In this document: in pieces, positions 8,862 to 18,255 of the stretch
Layout of the letters: every line of letters starts with the position of its first letter
Numbering within the stretch: the first letter of the stretch is position 1
Assembly: GCA_024743175.1 (NCBI GenBank)
Contig: JANSXA010000011.1
Location: forward strand, 1 to 64,000
Origin: Pseudomonadaceae bacterium
Lineage (GTDB): Bacteria; Pseudomonadota; Gammaproteobacteria; Pseudomonadales; Azotimanducaceae
Direction of reading: 5' to 3'
Length of the DNA: 64,000 nucleotides
The notes under the pieces: generated by a model
The model's input: only the letters and a program-made list of their open reading frames with translations
Told to the model about the DNA's origin: nothing
The model's database searches: none
Made by a program: the position numbers and the translations under genes

Positions 8862-9704
8862 ATGCCAACCTGGCAACCTTCTGCTGACCACGCCGCTTTG
8901 CTGGCGCGGGCGCAGATGTTTTCTGCGATCCGCGATTTTTTTGCCGAGCGGAACGTGCTTGAAGTGCATGTGCCTCTGCTGGCCAGCCACACGGTGACAG
9001 ACCCGGACGTGGAATCGATTGCGGTGCCGGGTTATGGCTTTCTGCAGACCTCTCCGGAGTACTACTTAAAGAGACTGTTGGCGCACGGTCTGCCCGGCTG
9101 CTATCAGCTCGCGCCGGCATTTCGCCATGATGAGCAGGGTCGCCTGCACAATCCGGAGTTTTATCTGCTTGAGTGGTATCAGCTGGGCTATGACGCCAAG
9201 CGCCTGATGTCTGAGGTGGCAGCGCTGTGCGACCTGATTCTGGGTCCGGCTGAATATCAGCAGGTGCAATACGCGCAGCTGGTGCCTGACCTGAACGCGC
9301 CGCGAGATGAACTTGATCTGGCTTTTGCCCTGGCGTGCGAGTCGCTTAAGCCTGGTCGCTTTTTCATTGTTGATTATCCGGCGGAGCAGGCGGCGCTGGC
9401 CCGTCTGAATCCACAGGACCCCAGCGTCGCAGATCGCTTTGAGCTGGTTGTCGACGGCGTTGAACTGGCTAACGGATACTATGAGCTGACCGATCCGGAT
9501 GAGCACAGGCGCCGGTTTGAACAGGATAACCAGATCCGCAAGGCGCGGGGTCTGGAGCCCCGGCAGTTGGATGAGACCTTTCTGGCTGCATTACACGCAG
9601 GTTTGCCGGACTGCGCCGGTGTTGCTCTGGGTGTCGACAGACTACTGATGCACAAACTCGGCGCAAAGTCTCTGGATGCAGTGATCACCTTCAGGCCTGG
9701 TTAG
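8862..9704 (+). CDS. epmA: EF-P--(R)-beta-lysine ligase (PoxA/GenX)
   Basis: EpmA is a paralogue of the class II lysyl-tRNA synthetase catalytic core without the tRNA anticodon-binding domain. It activates (R)-beta-lysine and transfers it to Lys34 of EF-P. The 280-residue protein (E. coli 325) has class II motif 2 (APAFRHDEQGRLHNPEF, about 84-100) and motif 3 (GVALGVDRLLMHKLG, about 254-268), plus FELVVDGVELANGYYEL. A short N-terminus is expected for the stand-alone form. It forms a likely operon with efp. Confidence 0.94.
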   Translation: MPTWQPSADHAALLARAQMFSAIRDFFAERNVLEVHVPLLASHTVTDPDVESIAVPGYGFLQTSPEYYLKRLLAHGLPGCYQLAPAFRHDEQGRLHNPEFYLLEWYQLGYDAKRLMSEVAALCDLILGPAEYQQVQYAQLVPDLNAPRDELDLAFALACESLKPGRFFIVDYPAEQAALARLNPQDPSVADRFELVVDGVELANGYYELTDPDEHRRRFEQDNQIRKARGLEPRQLDETFLAALHAGLPDCAGVALGVDRLLMHKLGAKSLDAVITFRPG

Positions 9705-9725
9705 TTTTTGTGCTTTAAACCTGAC

Positions 9726-10550
9726 TTACAGGAATGTGCCGATCGCCTCGCCCATTTTCACCTTCGTTCCTGCTTGTAAATGCTCAGCGAGGGCAACACT
9801 ACCCTCGGTAAAGCAGCAGATCACGGTAGAGCCCAGCAGGAACTGACCAATTTCGTCTCCGCGGCGGTAAACAAGGTGGTGCTCAGTGTCCTCGACCAAC
9901 ATATAAGGCGAGGCTGGGCCGAGCCAGTCGGTTTCGATCGACGCGACAATCATTGCACCAACCAGAATCACCAGCATAGGCCCGTAGTCAGTTTCAAACC
10001 GGCAGACCAGGCGCTCATTGCGGGCGAATAATCCTTCGATGTTAGCCTCTGTTGCTGCGTTCACCGAATACAGAGCGCCGGGTATGGCCTTGGTGTGGGT
10101 CAACGTGCCATTAAACGGCAGGTGTACTCGATGATAATCGCTGGGCGCCAGATAGATCGTGCAGAAACTGCCGTTGTTGAACTCGTCACCCAGCTCTCCG
10201 GCCAGACTGTGCACGCTGTAGGTATGACCTTTTGCCTGTAACAGCTGATCGTTATGGATGTCTCCCAGCTGACTCACGGTGCCGTCAGCCGGTGAGACCA
10301 GGGTCTGTTCCCCCTGTGCGAGCGGGCGAGCATCTGCGCGCAGCGCGCGAGTGAAAAAGTCGTTGAAAGAGTTGTAGTCTTCAAACGCTCCACGTTCAGC
10401 CTCTTTGAGATTGACGTCGTAGACCCGGGCAAACTGCTTGATCAACAGGTCTTTCAGCCAGGGGGTGGTGCTGTTTGCAACACGTCCGCCCATTCTCGAT
10501 AGACCATGCTGGGGCAGAATTTTCTGCAGAGTGGAAAAAAGTTCGCTCAT
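9726..10550 (-). CDS. psd: Phosphatidylserine decarboxylase proenzyme
   Basis: Psd makes phosphatidylethanolamine from phosphatidylserine at the inner membrane. The proenzyme cleaves itself at a conserved LGST motif, and the serine becomes the pyruvoyl cofactor. Here LGST is at about 239-242 with the serine at 241, which gives a small alpha chain of 34 residues as usual. SPADGTVSQLG (about 88) and YHRVHLP (about 139) are the other conserved blocks. The 274-residue length is normal. The start overlaps the rhdA stop by 4 bases, so the two are translationally coupled. Confidence 0.95.
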   Translation of the reverse strand: MSELFSTLQKILPQHGLSRMGGRVANSTTPWLKDLLIKQFARVYDVNLKEAERGAFEDYNSFNDFFTRALRADARPLAQGEQTLVSPADGTVSQLGDIHNDQLLQAKGHTYSVHSLAGELGDEFNNGSFCTIYLAPSDYHRVHLPFNGTLTHTKAIPGALYSVNAATEANIEGLFARNERLVCRFETDYGPMLVILVGAMIVASIETDWLGPASPYMLVEDTEHHLVYRRGDEIGQFLLGSTVICCFTEGSVALAEHLQAGTKVKMGEAIGTFL

Positions 10551-11392
10551 GTAGACAGCTCGATGGGTGTATCCGGCAGATTACCCCATTCAGACCAGGA
10601 TCCATGGTAAGCGCGGATCGGCAGACCTAACAAGCGCCCCAACATATACGACAGCCCGGAGCGATGGTGTGTCTGACAGTGGGTAATAATTGTTTTTGCC
10701 TGGCTGATGCCCAATGCCTCCAGTTTGTCTGCAACATCCTCCACAAATCGATACTGGCGGGCTGGATCCTGCAGCAGCAGCCAGTCCAGGTTTATCGCGC
10801 CGGGCACATGGCCAACTCTGGCGGATACCTGGCGAAGCCCGGCATATTCCTCTGCGGAACGCACATCCCAAACGACCTGTTCATCATCATCTATCGTGGC
10901 GAGCACATCGGCAACTTCTGCAATCGGACCGGTATCAATGTCCAGGTCTGTTTGCGTAGTGGGCCTCGGCTCGGCGGGTCCCTGGGCAAGCGGCAGCCCC
11001 TCGCCGTGCCAGGCATGTAATCCGCCGTTCAGATACTGCCAGCTGCGGTGGCCAATGACGTCCAGGGTCCAGGCGAAGCGACCCGCCCAGCCTCCGCCTT
11101 CGTCGTCGTAGATCACAATGTCCAGGTCAGGCTTATAACCAAGGCTGCCAAACAGATCGTTTAAGTGGTCAAGATCCGGCAGCTTACCCGTGGCAGGTGG
11201 TACACCACAGACCAGAGAGCCGGGTGTGACAAGCACGGCGCCAGGTATGTGTGCCTGCAGAAAATTCTCTTCACTGCTGACCTGAACCAGGAGCAGCTTT
11301 TTGTTATCACCATTCTGCAGTCTGGTTTGTAACGTCGCGGGCTCGATTAAGCTCACTATTGCGCTTGGCTGCACACAAAACCTCTTTGGCAT
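10547..11392 (-). CDS. rhdA: Thiosulfate sulfurtransferase (rhodanese, RhdA type)
   Basis: The 281-residue protein has two rhodanese domains, an inactive N-terminal one and an active C-terminal one. The catalytic cysteine is in the loop CQTHHRSG (Cys about 239). That loop is characteristic of Azotobacter/Pseudomonas RhdA and not of the CRKG loop of bovine rhodanese or the CGSGVTA loop of mercaptopyruvate sulfurtransferases. It transfers sulfane sulfur from thiosulfate to cyanide or thiol acceptors. It is upstream of and overlaps psd, the order seen in Pseudomonas. The first ATG is used; a slightly later start is possible. Confidence 0.93.
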   Translation of the reverse strand: MPKRFCVQPSAIVSLIEPATLQTRLQNGDNKKLLLVQVSSEENFLQAHIPGAVLVTPGSLVCGVPPATGKLPDLDHLNDLFGSLGYKPDLDIVIYDDEGGGWAGRFAWTLDVIGHRSWQYLNGGLHAWHGEGLPLAQGPAEPRPTTQTDLDIDTGPIAEVADVLATIDDDEQVVWDVRSAEEYAGLRQVSARVGHVPGAINLDWLLLQDPARQYRFVEDVADKLEALGISQAKTIITHCQTHHRSGLSYMLGRLLGLPIRAYHGSWSEWGNLPDTPIELST

Positions 11393-11498
11393 CTATTTTG
11401 AGTAAGACATATTATCCTTTCTATACAGGGCCGCACAGTTGTCGGCCCGCGCAGTAACAGGCGTGCTGTCTGTTTCACAGAGCTTGAAGGAGTCAAAC

Positions 11499-12041
11499 TT
11501 GAGCGAAAATCTGGTTTGGATGGATCTGGAGATGACTGGGTTGGATCCCAGCGTTGAGCGCATCATTGAGATGGCAACCATTATCACCGACAGTGAGTTA
11601 AACACGATCGCTGAAGGTCCGGTGCTGGCGATCAGGCAACCCCAGGCGCTGTTCGATGCTATGGACGATTGGAATCAGACTCATCACCGTGCATCGGGGC
11701 TGCTGGACCGCATTGCCAAAGAAGGGGTTACTGAGCGTGAAGCTGAGGCGCTGACGCTGGCCTTTCTGGAGCAGCATGTAAAAGCCGGGGCTGCCCCGTT
11801 GTGCGGTAACACCATCTGGCAGGATCGGCGCTTTTTGACCCTCTATATGCCGGATCTGGAAAACTATCTGCATTATCGAATGGTCGACGTCAGTTCCATA
11901 AAAGAGCTGGCCAGGCGCTGGCGGCCGGATGTAGCCAATAGTTTTTCGAAAAAGAATGAACATACCGCGCTGGCTGACATAAAAGAGTCGATTGGAGAAC
12001 TGCAGCACTATCGCGAACATTTCTTTCAGATGCCGGACTGA
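11499..12041 (+). CDS. orn: Oligoribonuclease
   Basis: Orn degrades 2-5 nt RNAs, including pGpG from c-di-GMP turnover, and is usually essential in gammaproteobacteria. I place the start at TTG 11499: AAGGAG (11487-11492) lies 6 bases before it, and the resulting 180 residues match the E. coli length (181). An ATG 60 bases upstream would add a tail with no counterpart. The DEDD exonuclease residues are visible in MDLEMTGL (D9, E11), in YRMVDVSSIKEL and in HTALADIKESI. Its 3' end overlaps the convergent queG end by 16 bases. Confidence 0.95.
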   Translation: MSENLVWMDLEMTGLDPSVERIIEMATIITDSELNTIAEGPVLAIRQPQALFDAMDDWNQTHHRASGLLDRIAKEGVTEREAEALTLAFLEQHVKAGAAPLCGNTIWQDRRFLTLYMPDLENYLHYRMVDVSSIKELARRWRPDVANSFSKKNEHTALADIKESIGELQHYREHFFQMPD

Positions 12042-13144
12042 CTCGCCTGTTGCTGTAATTTCTGCAAAGCCCAGGTGATGTGTTCCGCCACCATGGGCGA
12101 TGCGCTGGCGAGGCGATTCTGCAAAGCCGCAATAGCCTCAGCGCTGGCCGGACCGTTACCGAGGCCAACCGCAAGATTGCGCTGCCATTGTTCATAACCT
12201 ACGCGCCGCATTGCTGAACCCTCGGTGAGGGTGAGAAATTCTGTTTCCGTTAATCTGAATAAATCCACAAGTTGCACCTGCTCCAGACCGTGTCGCGGTT
12301 GGAAATCAGGCTCCGAAGTAGTGGGCGCCTGCCGATTCCAGGGGCAATACAGCTGACAGTCATCACAACCGTAAATGCGATTACCCATGGCGCTGCGCAG
12401 GGATTCGGGGATGACACCTTTGTGCTCAATGGTCAGATAGGAAATGCAGCGGCGTGCATCCAGTTGTTTGGGCCCAATAATCGCCTGGGTCGGGCAGACT
12501 GTCATACAGGCCTGGCATTTGCCGCAGGCGTCTTTGTAAGCAGAATCTTCGACGTCGATATCAAGGGGTGCGTTGGTATAAATCTCTCCCAGGAAGAACC
12601 AGGACCCAGCCTCCTTATTCAGCAGCAGCGTGTGTTTGCCGATCCAGCCCAGGCCGGATTTTGCCGCCAGCGCTTTTTCCAGCACGGGCGCTGTATCCGT
12701 GAAAGCGCGGAATTGATGGCTGGGCAATTGCGCGTTGATCTGTTCGGCCAGCTTTGCCAGTCGACGCCGCAGAACTTTGTGATAGTCGCGCCCCAGTGCA
12801 TATCTGGAGATATAAGCCTGTTCAGATGTATGGAGGACCTGCAGCGGCTGGGTATCTGCTGGCAGATAGTCCATACGTGCGGTGATGACCCGGCAGGTGT
12901 CAGTCTCCAGTAATTCCGGTTGCAGGCGTTTGTCGAGATTGCGCTCCAGATAACCCATGTCGCCGGCAAATCCCCGCGCCAGCCAGGCCCGCACGTGTGG
13001 CGCATGCGCACTCAAATCCACATCGCTGATCGCGATATCGGCAAAACCCAGGGCCTGTCCCCAGGTTTTGATTGTCTGCAGATCTGGCAGCATCGTCTGG
13101 CCATCGTTTGTGATGAAAAGGGCAGTATAATGATCCGTTCGCAA
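12026..13144 (-). CDS. queG: Epoxyqueuosine reductase
   Basis: QueG reduces epoxyqueuosine to queuosine in the wobble position of tRNAs with GUN anticodons, using cobalamin and two [4Fe-4S] clusters. The 372-residue protein has the ferredoxin-like motifs CGKCQACMTVCP (about 200) and CDDCQLYCPWN (about 255), and HEAT-like helices at its C-terminus. The length agrees with the family. It is divergent from nnr with 8 bases between start codons, so both promoters must lie within the opposing genes or overlap. Confidence 0.94.
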   Translation of the reverse strand: MRTDHYTALFITNDGQTMLPDLQTIKTWGQALGFADIAISDVDLSAHAPHVRAWLARGFAGDMGYLERNLDKRLQPELLETDTCRVITARMDYLPADTQPLQVLHTSEQAYISRYALGRDYHKVLRRRLAKLAEQINAQLPSHQFRAFTDTAPVLEKALAAKSGLGWIGKHTLLLNKEAGSWFFLGEIYTNAPLDIDVEDSAYKDACGKCQACMTVCPTQAIIGPKQLDARRCISYLTIEHKGVIPESLRSAMGNRIYGCDDCQLYCPWNRQAPTTSEPDFQPRHGLEQVQLVDLFRLTETEFLTLTEGSAMRRVGYEQWQRNLAVGLGNGPASAEAIAALQNRLASASPMVAEHITWALQKLQQQASQSGI

Positions 13145-13152
13145 AGCGTTGT

Positions 13153-14640
13153 GTGTTTATGTTGCCAGTTGATACCTACCTTTATTCCGCGGCCGAGAGC
13201 CGTGCCGTTGACGCAGATGCCATGGCCCAACTCAATGTGCCCGGTTACACGCTGATGCAGCGGGCCGCGCAGGCAGCACTGGCGCTGGTGATGCATCAGT
13301 ATCCTGGTGTGGGCGCCATCAGTGTGGTGTGCGGCAAGGGCAACAACGCCGGGGATGCATACCTTGTGGCCAGTGGCGCGCATCAGCTTGGTATCAAAGT
13401 GCAGCTTCTGGCGGCAGCACCGCCGTCATCTCTCGACGGAGATGCAGCCACCGCTTATGCCGAGGCAACCGCACACGGACTCAGCGTAGAAGATCATTTT
13501 CAATCCTTTTCCGGAGGTGTGATTGTTGATGGTCTGCTGGGTACAGGTTTGCGTGGTGAACCGAAGTCCGACTACGCTCAGTGGATTGAAAGGATCAACG
13601 CTGCGGGAAAACCGATCGTTAGTTTGGACGTCCCCTCAGGCATCGAAACGGATACCGGGCGCGCACCGGGCGCGGTAGTGAATGCCGCTCATACCTTGTC
13701 TTTCATTACACCGAAAATTGGTTTACACACCGGTGCTGGGCTGGCGGCAGCCGGCCAGCGCCATCTTGATGATCTCGGTGTGCCCCAGCAGTGTTTTCCG
13801 GCCAGCGCCGTGACGAGCCTGCAGTGGCGAAGAGAAATGCTGCCTGAGCTGAAAGTAAACACTTACAAACATCGCCAGGGTCATATTGTGATTGCCGGTG
13901 GTGATGACAATATGCCCGGGGCAGTCATCATGGCTGCAGAAGCAGCGCTGCGGGCAGGTGCCGGCATGGTCACTGTGCTCACCCGTCCTGACCACACGAC
14001 AGCATTGGTGAGCCGAACCCCTGAGGTGATGGTGCTTGGCTATGTTGAAGCAGATGAAAATGACCGGGTAAACCAATTGCTGGATAACGCAAGCGTTGTG
14101 GTTCTGGGTCCGGGCCTGGGTCGAAGCCAATGGTCGGAATCTCTCTACAATCGGGTTGTCGCTGCTGCTCGACCTGTTTTGCTGGACGCGGATGGGTTGT
14201 ACTGGCTGGCGAATCAAGGCAGCTGGACCGGAGGCGCGTTAACCATCACCCCCCATGTCGCTGAAGCGGCACGGCTGTTGAAGGTGGGGTCGGATGAGGT
14301 GCAGGCTGATCGCCTTACTGCAGCACGCCAGTTAGCGCAGAAGTATGCCTGCCAGGGGGTTCTGAAAGGCGCCGGCTCCGTTGTTTTTGCCCAACATATG
14401 CAAGAGCTGGCAATCTGTAGCCATGGCAACCCGGGCATGGCCAGTGCGGGTATGGGTGACGTGCTAAGCGGCGTGCTGGGTGGCATGCTTGGGTACACAG
14501 AAGGTCCATTTACGCCGAACCGCGCTCTGCATGCCGGAGTTGCACTGCACAGCGCAGCAGCAGATCATGCAGCGCTTGAACGGGGTCAACGCAGTCTGCA
14601 GGCGACCGATGTCATAGCCGCCCTGCCTGCCCTATTGTGA
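13153..14640 (+). CDS. nnr: Bifunctional NAD(P)H-hydrate epimerase / ADP-dependent dehydratase
   Basis: Nnr repairs damaged hydrated NADH and NADPH. The N-terminal YjeF_N domain (about 10-215) epimerises the hydrate; VVCGKGNNAGD (about 58) and LDVPSGI (about 158) are its nucleotide-binding blocks. The C-terminal ribokinase-like domain (about 230-490) is the ADP-dependent dehydratase, with GPGLG (about 320) and the catalytic AGMGDVLSG (about 434). The 495-residue length is normal. Its stop overlaps the tsaE start by 4 bases, as in the E. coli yjeF-yjeE arrangement. Confidence 0.95.
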   Translation: MFMLPVDTYLYSAAESRAVDADAMAQLNVPGYTLMQRAAQAALALVMHQYPGVGAISVVCGKGNNAGDAYLVASGAHQLGIKVQLLAAAPPSSLDGDAATAYAEATAHGLSVEDHFQSFSGGVIVDGLLGTGLRGEPKSDYAQWIERINAAGKPIVSLDVPSGIETDTGRAPGAVVNAAHTLSFITPKIGLHTGAGLAAAGQRHLDDLGVPQQCFPASAVTSLQWRREMLPELKVNTYKHRQGHIVIAGGDDNMPGAVIMAAEAALRAGAGMVTVLTRPDHTTALVSRTPEVMVLGYVEADENDRVNQLLDNASVVVLGPGLGRSQWSESLYNRVVAAARPVLLDADGLYWLANQGSWTGGALTITPHVAEAARLLKVGSDEVQADRLTAARQLAQKYACQGVLKGAGSVVFAQHMQELAICSHGNPGMASAGMGDVLSGVLGGMLGYTEGPFTPNRALHAGVALHSAAADHAALERGQRSLQATDVIAALPALL

Positions 14641-15122
14641 ACATTCAGGACATGGATAAAACGCTTGAGTCACAAGGCACCTCCTGGCGTCAGCATTTGC
14701 CGGATGAAGCGGCAACGGTTGCGTTTGGCGCTCGCTTGGGTGAAATTCTGCAATCGCGCTATGGCGGTCGGGCAGTGGTTTTCCTGCGTGGTCAGCTCGG
14801 TGCAGGTAAAACGACCCTGGTACGTGGCCTGCTCAAAGGTCTTGGCCATACCGGGGTGGTGAAGAGCCCTACCTATACGCTCCTGGAACCGTACAATATG
14901 TCAGCGGCTGAGGTGTTTCACTTTGATCTGTATCGGGTGAATGATTCCCAGGAACTGGAATTTGTCGGATTTGATGAAATTATTGATGGTCCGGGTTTGA
15001 AGCTGTTTGAGTGGCCTGAAAAGGCTGCAGACTGGTTGCCACATCCGGATGTAGAGGTCAGTTTAGAAGTGGTTACGCAGACGCAGCCGGTATCCCGTGA
15101 GGTGGCAGTTGTTTTTAGTTAA
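14637..15122 (+). CDS. tsaE: tRNA threonylcarbamoyladenosine biosynthesis ATPase TsaE
   Basis: TsaE is the ATPase that works with TsaB, TsaC and TsaD to make t6A37 in ANN-decoding tRNAs. The 161-residue protein has the P-loop GQLGAGKTT (about 51-59), SPTYTLLEPY and the FHFDLYR segment typical of the family. The GTG start overlaps the nnr stop. The following amiB start lies inside the tsaE 3' end by 26 bases, so the genes are tightly coupled. Confidence 0.95.
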   Translation: MNIQDMDKTLESQGTSWRQHLPDEAATVAFGARLGEILQSRYGGRAVVFLRGQLGAGKTTLVRGLLKGLGHTGVVKSPTYTLLEPYNMSAAEVFHFDLYRVNDSQELEFVGFDEIIDGPGLKLFEWPEKAADWLPHPDVEVSLEVVTQTQPVSREVAVVFS

Positions 15123-16455
15123 ACCGCAGAATAGAAAATCAGTGATTGTAGCACTGCTTGCTGTGCTGTGGGTGGGCTTGCTGCCTGTCTCGGCGTCCGC
15201 CGCGACGGCGTTGAAAAGTGTGCGCATGCACGAAGCGCCCGATTCCACGCGGGTGGTGTTTGATACCGATGCCGCGGTCACTTATAAAATTTTCACCCTC
15301 GAAGATCCGCACCGCGTGGTGGTAGATCTGCAGGGCGTTTCACCTCGCCCCGGCTTTGATCCAGCGGTAGTTGCGGTCGGCCGGGACCGTGTGGCCAGTT
15401 TGCGCGCAGCAGATCGCAGCGGCAATTACCGTGTTGTCATCGACACCAAAACCCGCCTCACTCCTAAAGCGTTTACCCTCAAGCCAATTGACCCCTATGG
15501 CCACCGCCTGGTCATCGATCTGATAGAACCAAATCCCAGTTCGCCTGCGCCCAGAATAGTTGCGCCGGCAGCGAACAGGGATGTGGTGATTGCCATAGAT
15601 GCAGGTCATGGCGGAGACGATCCGGGTGCGATCGGACCAAAGAAAATTCTGGAAAAAAATGTTGTGCTGCAGATTGCCCGGCGCCTGAAACGTAACCTCG
15701 ATGCTGTAGATGGGTTTCGCGCTGAACTGGTACGCACCGGCGATTACTATCTGCCGCACCGAAAACGTACACAGCTGGCACGCGACAAACGCGCTGATCT
15801 GTTTGTTTCGGTTCACGCAGATGCATTTAAAGAAGCTAATGTAAAAGGCGCTTCGGTTTATACCTTGTCAGATCGCGGTGCAACCAGCGAAACAGCAGCC
15901 TGGCTGGCGGAACGGGAAAACAGAGCTGATTTATTAGGCGGGGTTGGTGATGTCAGCCTGACTGACAAAGATCCGGTGCTGGCACATGTGCTGCTGGATC
16001 TGTCTATGGATGCAAATCGGTCACAGAGCATTGATGCAGGTCGTGCGGTTCTGGCAAACCTGGGGCGTGTCACAAGGCTGCACAAGCGGCGGGTGGAGCA
16101 GGCAGCGTTTATTGTTCTTAAATCGCCTGATATGCCTTCTATCCTTGTGGAAACCGGTTTTATCTCGAATCCTGATGAAGCCCGGCGTCTGTCTCAAGCA
16201 GAACATCAGGCGAACGTGGCGCGCGCTATCGCAGACGGCATTGAGCAGTTCATGCGCCTTAATCCGCCGCCGGGATCTTTGCTTGCATCGCAGGATGTAC
16301 CCGCGAATGAAACACGTTACACCATTGCGCCCGGAGACACCCTGTCTGCAATAGCACAGCGCTATGGTGTCAGTTCAAGTACGCTGAAAACAAAAAATGG
16401 ATTGCGCACGGACACCATCAGAGTGGGTCAAGTGCTGCTGATTCCAGGGGTTTAA
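15097..16455 (+). CDS. amiB: N-acetylmuramoyl-L-alanine amidase with AMIN and LysM domains
   Basis: This periplasmic amidase cleaves the stem peptide from MurNAc and helps separate daughter cells. The 452-residue protein has a signal peptide (hydrophobic 16-32, cleavage after ASAA near 36), an AMIN domain (about 38-140) for septal localisation, an Amidase_3 domain (about 160-390) and one LysM peptidoglycan-binding repeat (YTIAPGDTLSAIAQRYG, about 407-423). Zinc-ligand blocks seen are AIDAGHGGDDPGA (about 163), the HADAF block (about 248) and LVETGFISN (about 350). mutL starts directly after its stop codon. Confidence 0.94.
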   Translation: MRWQLFLVKPQNRKSVIVALLAVLWVGLLPVSASAATALKSVRMHEAPDSTRVVFDTDAAVTYKIFTLEDPHRVVVDLQGVSPRPGFDPAVVAVGRDRVASLRAADRSGNYRVVIDTKTRLTPKAFTLKPIDPYGHRLVIDLIEPNPSSPAPRIVAPAANRDVVIAIDAGHGGDDPGAIGPKKILEKNVVLQIARRLKRNLDAVDGFRAELVRTGDYYLPHRKRTQLARDKRADLFVSVHADAFKEANVKGASVYTLSDRGATSETAAWLAERENRADLLGGVGDVSLTDKDPVLAHVLLDLSMDANRSQSIDAGRAVLANLGRVTRLHKRRVEQAAFIVLKSPDMPSILVETGFISNPDEARRLSQAEHQANVARAIADGIEQFMRLNPPPGSLLASQDVPANETRYTIAPGDTLSAIAQRYGVSSSTLKTKNGLRTDTIRVGQVLLIPGV

Positions 16456-18255
16456 ATGTCCGCCAACCGCGTCAAGCGGCTTTCAGGTTTTGTTGCTGAT
16501 CAGATCGCTGCAGGTGAGGTGGTCGAAAGACCGGCATCTATTGTTAAGGAGCTTATTGAAAACAGCCTTGATGCACAGTCCTCGCAGATTGATGTTCGTA
16601 TAGAAGAAGGTGGCAGTGGCCTGATCTGGGTGCAGGATAATGGCTATGGTCTGCATCCTGACGATTTGTCTCTTGCGCTGGAGCGACATGCAACCAGTAA
16701 AATAACAGACGCGCAGGATCTGCTGGGCATTGCCAGTCTGGGTTTTCGTGGTGAAGCGCTGGCCAGCGTAGCATCGGTCGCGCGGGTAAAACTCAGCAGC
16801 GCACAAGCTGGTGCTGCAATGGGGTATCAGCGTGAGGTGCATGGTGGCGAATTGATGTCGCAGGGCCCTGTTGCTCACAACACGGGCACTACCGTTGAGG
16901 TCCGTGACCTGTTTTACAACACGCCAGCGCGGCGGAAATTTCTCAAAGCACAACGCACTGAATCGGCACAGATTGATCAGGTGTTCCGGCGTTTGAGTCT
17001 GGCGCACATGGATGTTGGTTTTTCCCTGCGGCAGTCTGCGGAAAAGTCGGCGTCCGGGCGGGGGCTGTCACTGCCCGCCGGGCGTATCGAAGAACGTCTC
17101 GGTCAGGTACTGACTACGGATTTTCTCTCCCACAGCATTGCGGTGGATGAGAGCTGGGATAACTTCCGCCTGCATGGCTGGGTGGGGTTGCCTGCTTTCC
17201 ATCGACGCCTGGCAGACCAGCAGTATTTTTACGTCAACGGCAGAGCGATCCGCGACAAGCTGGTTGGCCACGCAGTACGCCAGGCCTACCGTGATGTCAT
17301 GTTTCATGGCCGACAGCCTGTGTTTGTGCTGTATTTTGAGCTGCCCCAGGACACCGTTGATGTCAATGTGCACCCGACCAAACATGAGGTCCGGTTTCGT
17401 GAGTCACGGGCGGTGCATGACTTTATTTTTGGCAGTCTGAACCGTGCGCTGCGCGAAGTGCGCCCGCAAAACCCTGCGTCGACCCGGGATGGGGTTACGC
17501 CGGTGTCACCACAAGCGACCAATGCCTGGCCGTCGGTGCAGGAGAGCGCAGCATTCCAAATGCCTCCGGGGTCAACACCAGCGGCGACTGTAACGTCGCC
17601 CCTGATGACGGGGAGTGCGCCCCGTGAATCCGCGGAAAATCCGACGTTCGACAATTCGTCCCAAGCACAAACGCCACCACTGGGTTATGCCCTGGGACAA
17701 CTGCACGGTGTTTACATCCTGGCACAGAATAGTGAAGGCCTGGTCATTGTTGATATGCATGCCGCCCACGAACGGGTAACGTACGAAAAGCTTAAAGCTC
17801 AGGCGGAAAATGCCTCGATTGCACGGCAACGGCTGCTGGTGCCGGAGAATCTCAATGTCACTGAAGCAGAAGCGGAACTGGTGGAGAGTCTGAGCGACAC
17901 TTTTCTGCAGGCTGGTCTTGTTATTGAACGCTCTGGCATTCAGTCGGTGTGTCTGCGTGAGGTGCCCGCACTGATTTCTTTCAAAAAGCTGCAACCCATG
18001 GTGCGCGATTTTATTGCCGAGTTAGCTGAGTTCGGAAACAGTGATGAGCTGCTCCGCGGCCAACTTGATCTGTTGGCCAGCGTTGCCTGCCATGGTTCCG
18101 TTCGTGCAAACCGCAGTTTGACCATCGCGGAAATGAACGCCCTTCTGCGTGAAATGGAAGTGACTGAAAACGCGGGTTTATGTAATCACGGTCGGCCTAC
18201 GTATTTTACCCGCAGTCTGGCGGATCTCGATAAACTGTTTTATCGGGGACAGTAA
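16456..18255 (+). CDS. mutL: DNA mismatch repair protein MutL with endonuclease-type motif
   Basis: MutL couples mismatch recognition by MutS to strand excision. The 599-residue protein has the N-terminal GHKL ATPase (IAAGEVVERPASIVKELIENSLDA region at about 17-40, DNGYGL, GFRGEAL) and a C-terminal dimerisation domain. The C-terminal part has DMHAAHERVTYE (about 433-444), which fits the metal-binding endonuclease motif DxHAxxExxxxE, and CNHGRP (about 576) near the end. Endonuclease-type MutL occurs in species without MutH, such as Pseudomonas, so MutH-independent repair is likely. The usual glutamine in DQHA is methionine here. It abuts amiB and miaA with no spacing. Confidence 0.95.
   Translation: MSANRVKRLSGFVADQIAAGEVVERPASIVKELIENSLDAQSSQIDVRIEEGGSGLIWVQDNGYGLHPDDLSLALERHATSKITDAQDLLGIASLGFRGEALASVASVARVKLSSAQAGAAMGYQREVHGGELMSQGPVAHNTGTTVEVRDLFYNTPARRKFLKAQRTESAQIDQVFRRLSLAHMDVGFSLRQSAEKSASGRGLSLPAGRIEERLGQVLTTDFLSHSIAVDESWDNFRLHGWVGLPAFHRRLADQQYFYVNGRAIRDKLVGHAVRQAYRDVMFHGRQPVFVLYFELPQDTVDVNVHPTKHEVRFRESRAVHDFIFGSLNRALREVRPQNPASTRDGVTPVSPQATNAWPSVQESAAFQMPPGSTPAATVTSPLMTGSAPRESAENPTFDNSSQAQTPPLGYALGQLHGVYILAQNSEGLVIVDMHAAHERVTYEKLKAQAENASIARQRLLVPENLNVTEAEAELVESLSDTFLQAGLVIERSGIQSVCLREVPALISFKKLQPMVRDFIAELAEFGNSDELLRGQLDLLASVACHGSVRANRSLTIAEMNALLREMEVTENAGLCNHGRPTYFTRSLADLDKLFYRGQ

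Noticed and set aside
12272-12913. 213-codon plus-strand frame opposite queG
   Set aside because: It is antisense to queG, whose iron-sulfur motifs are clear; no independent support.
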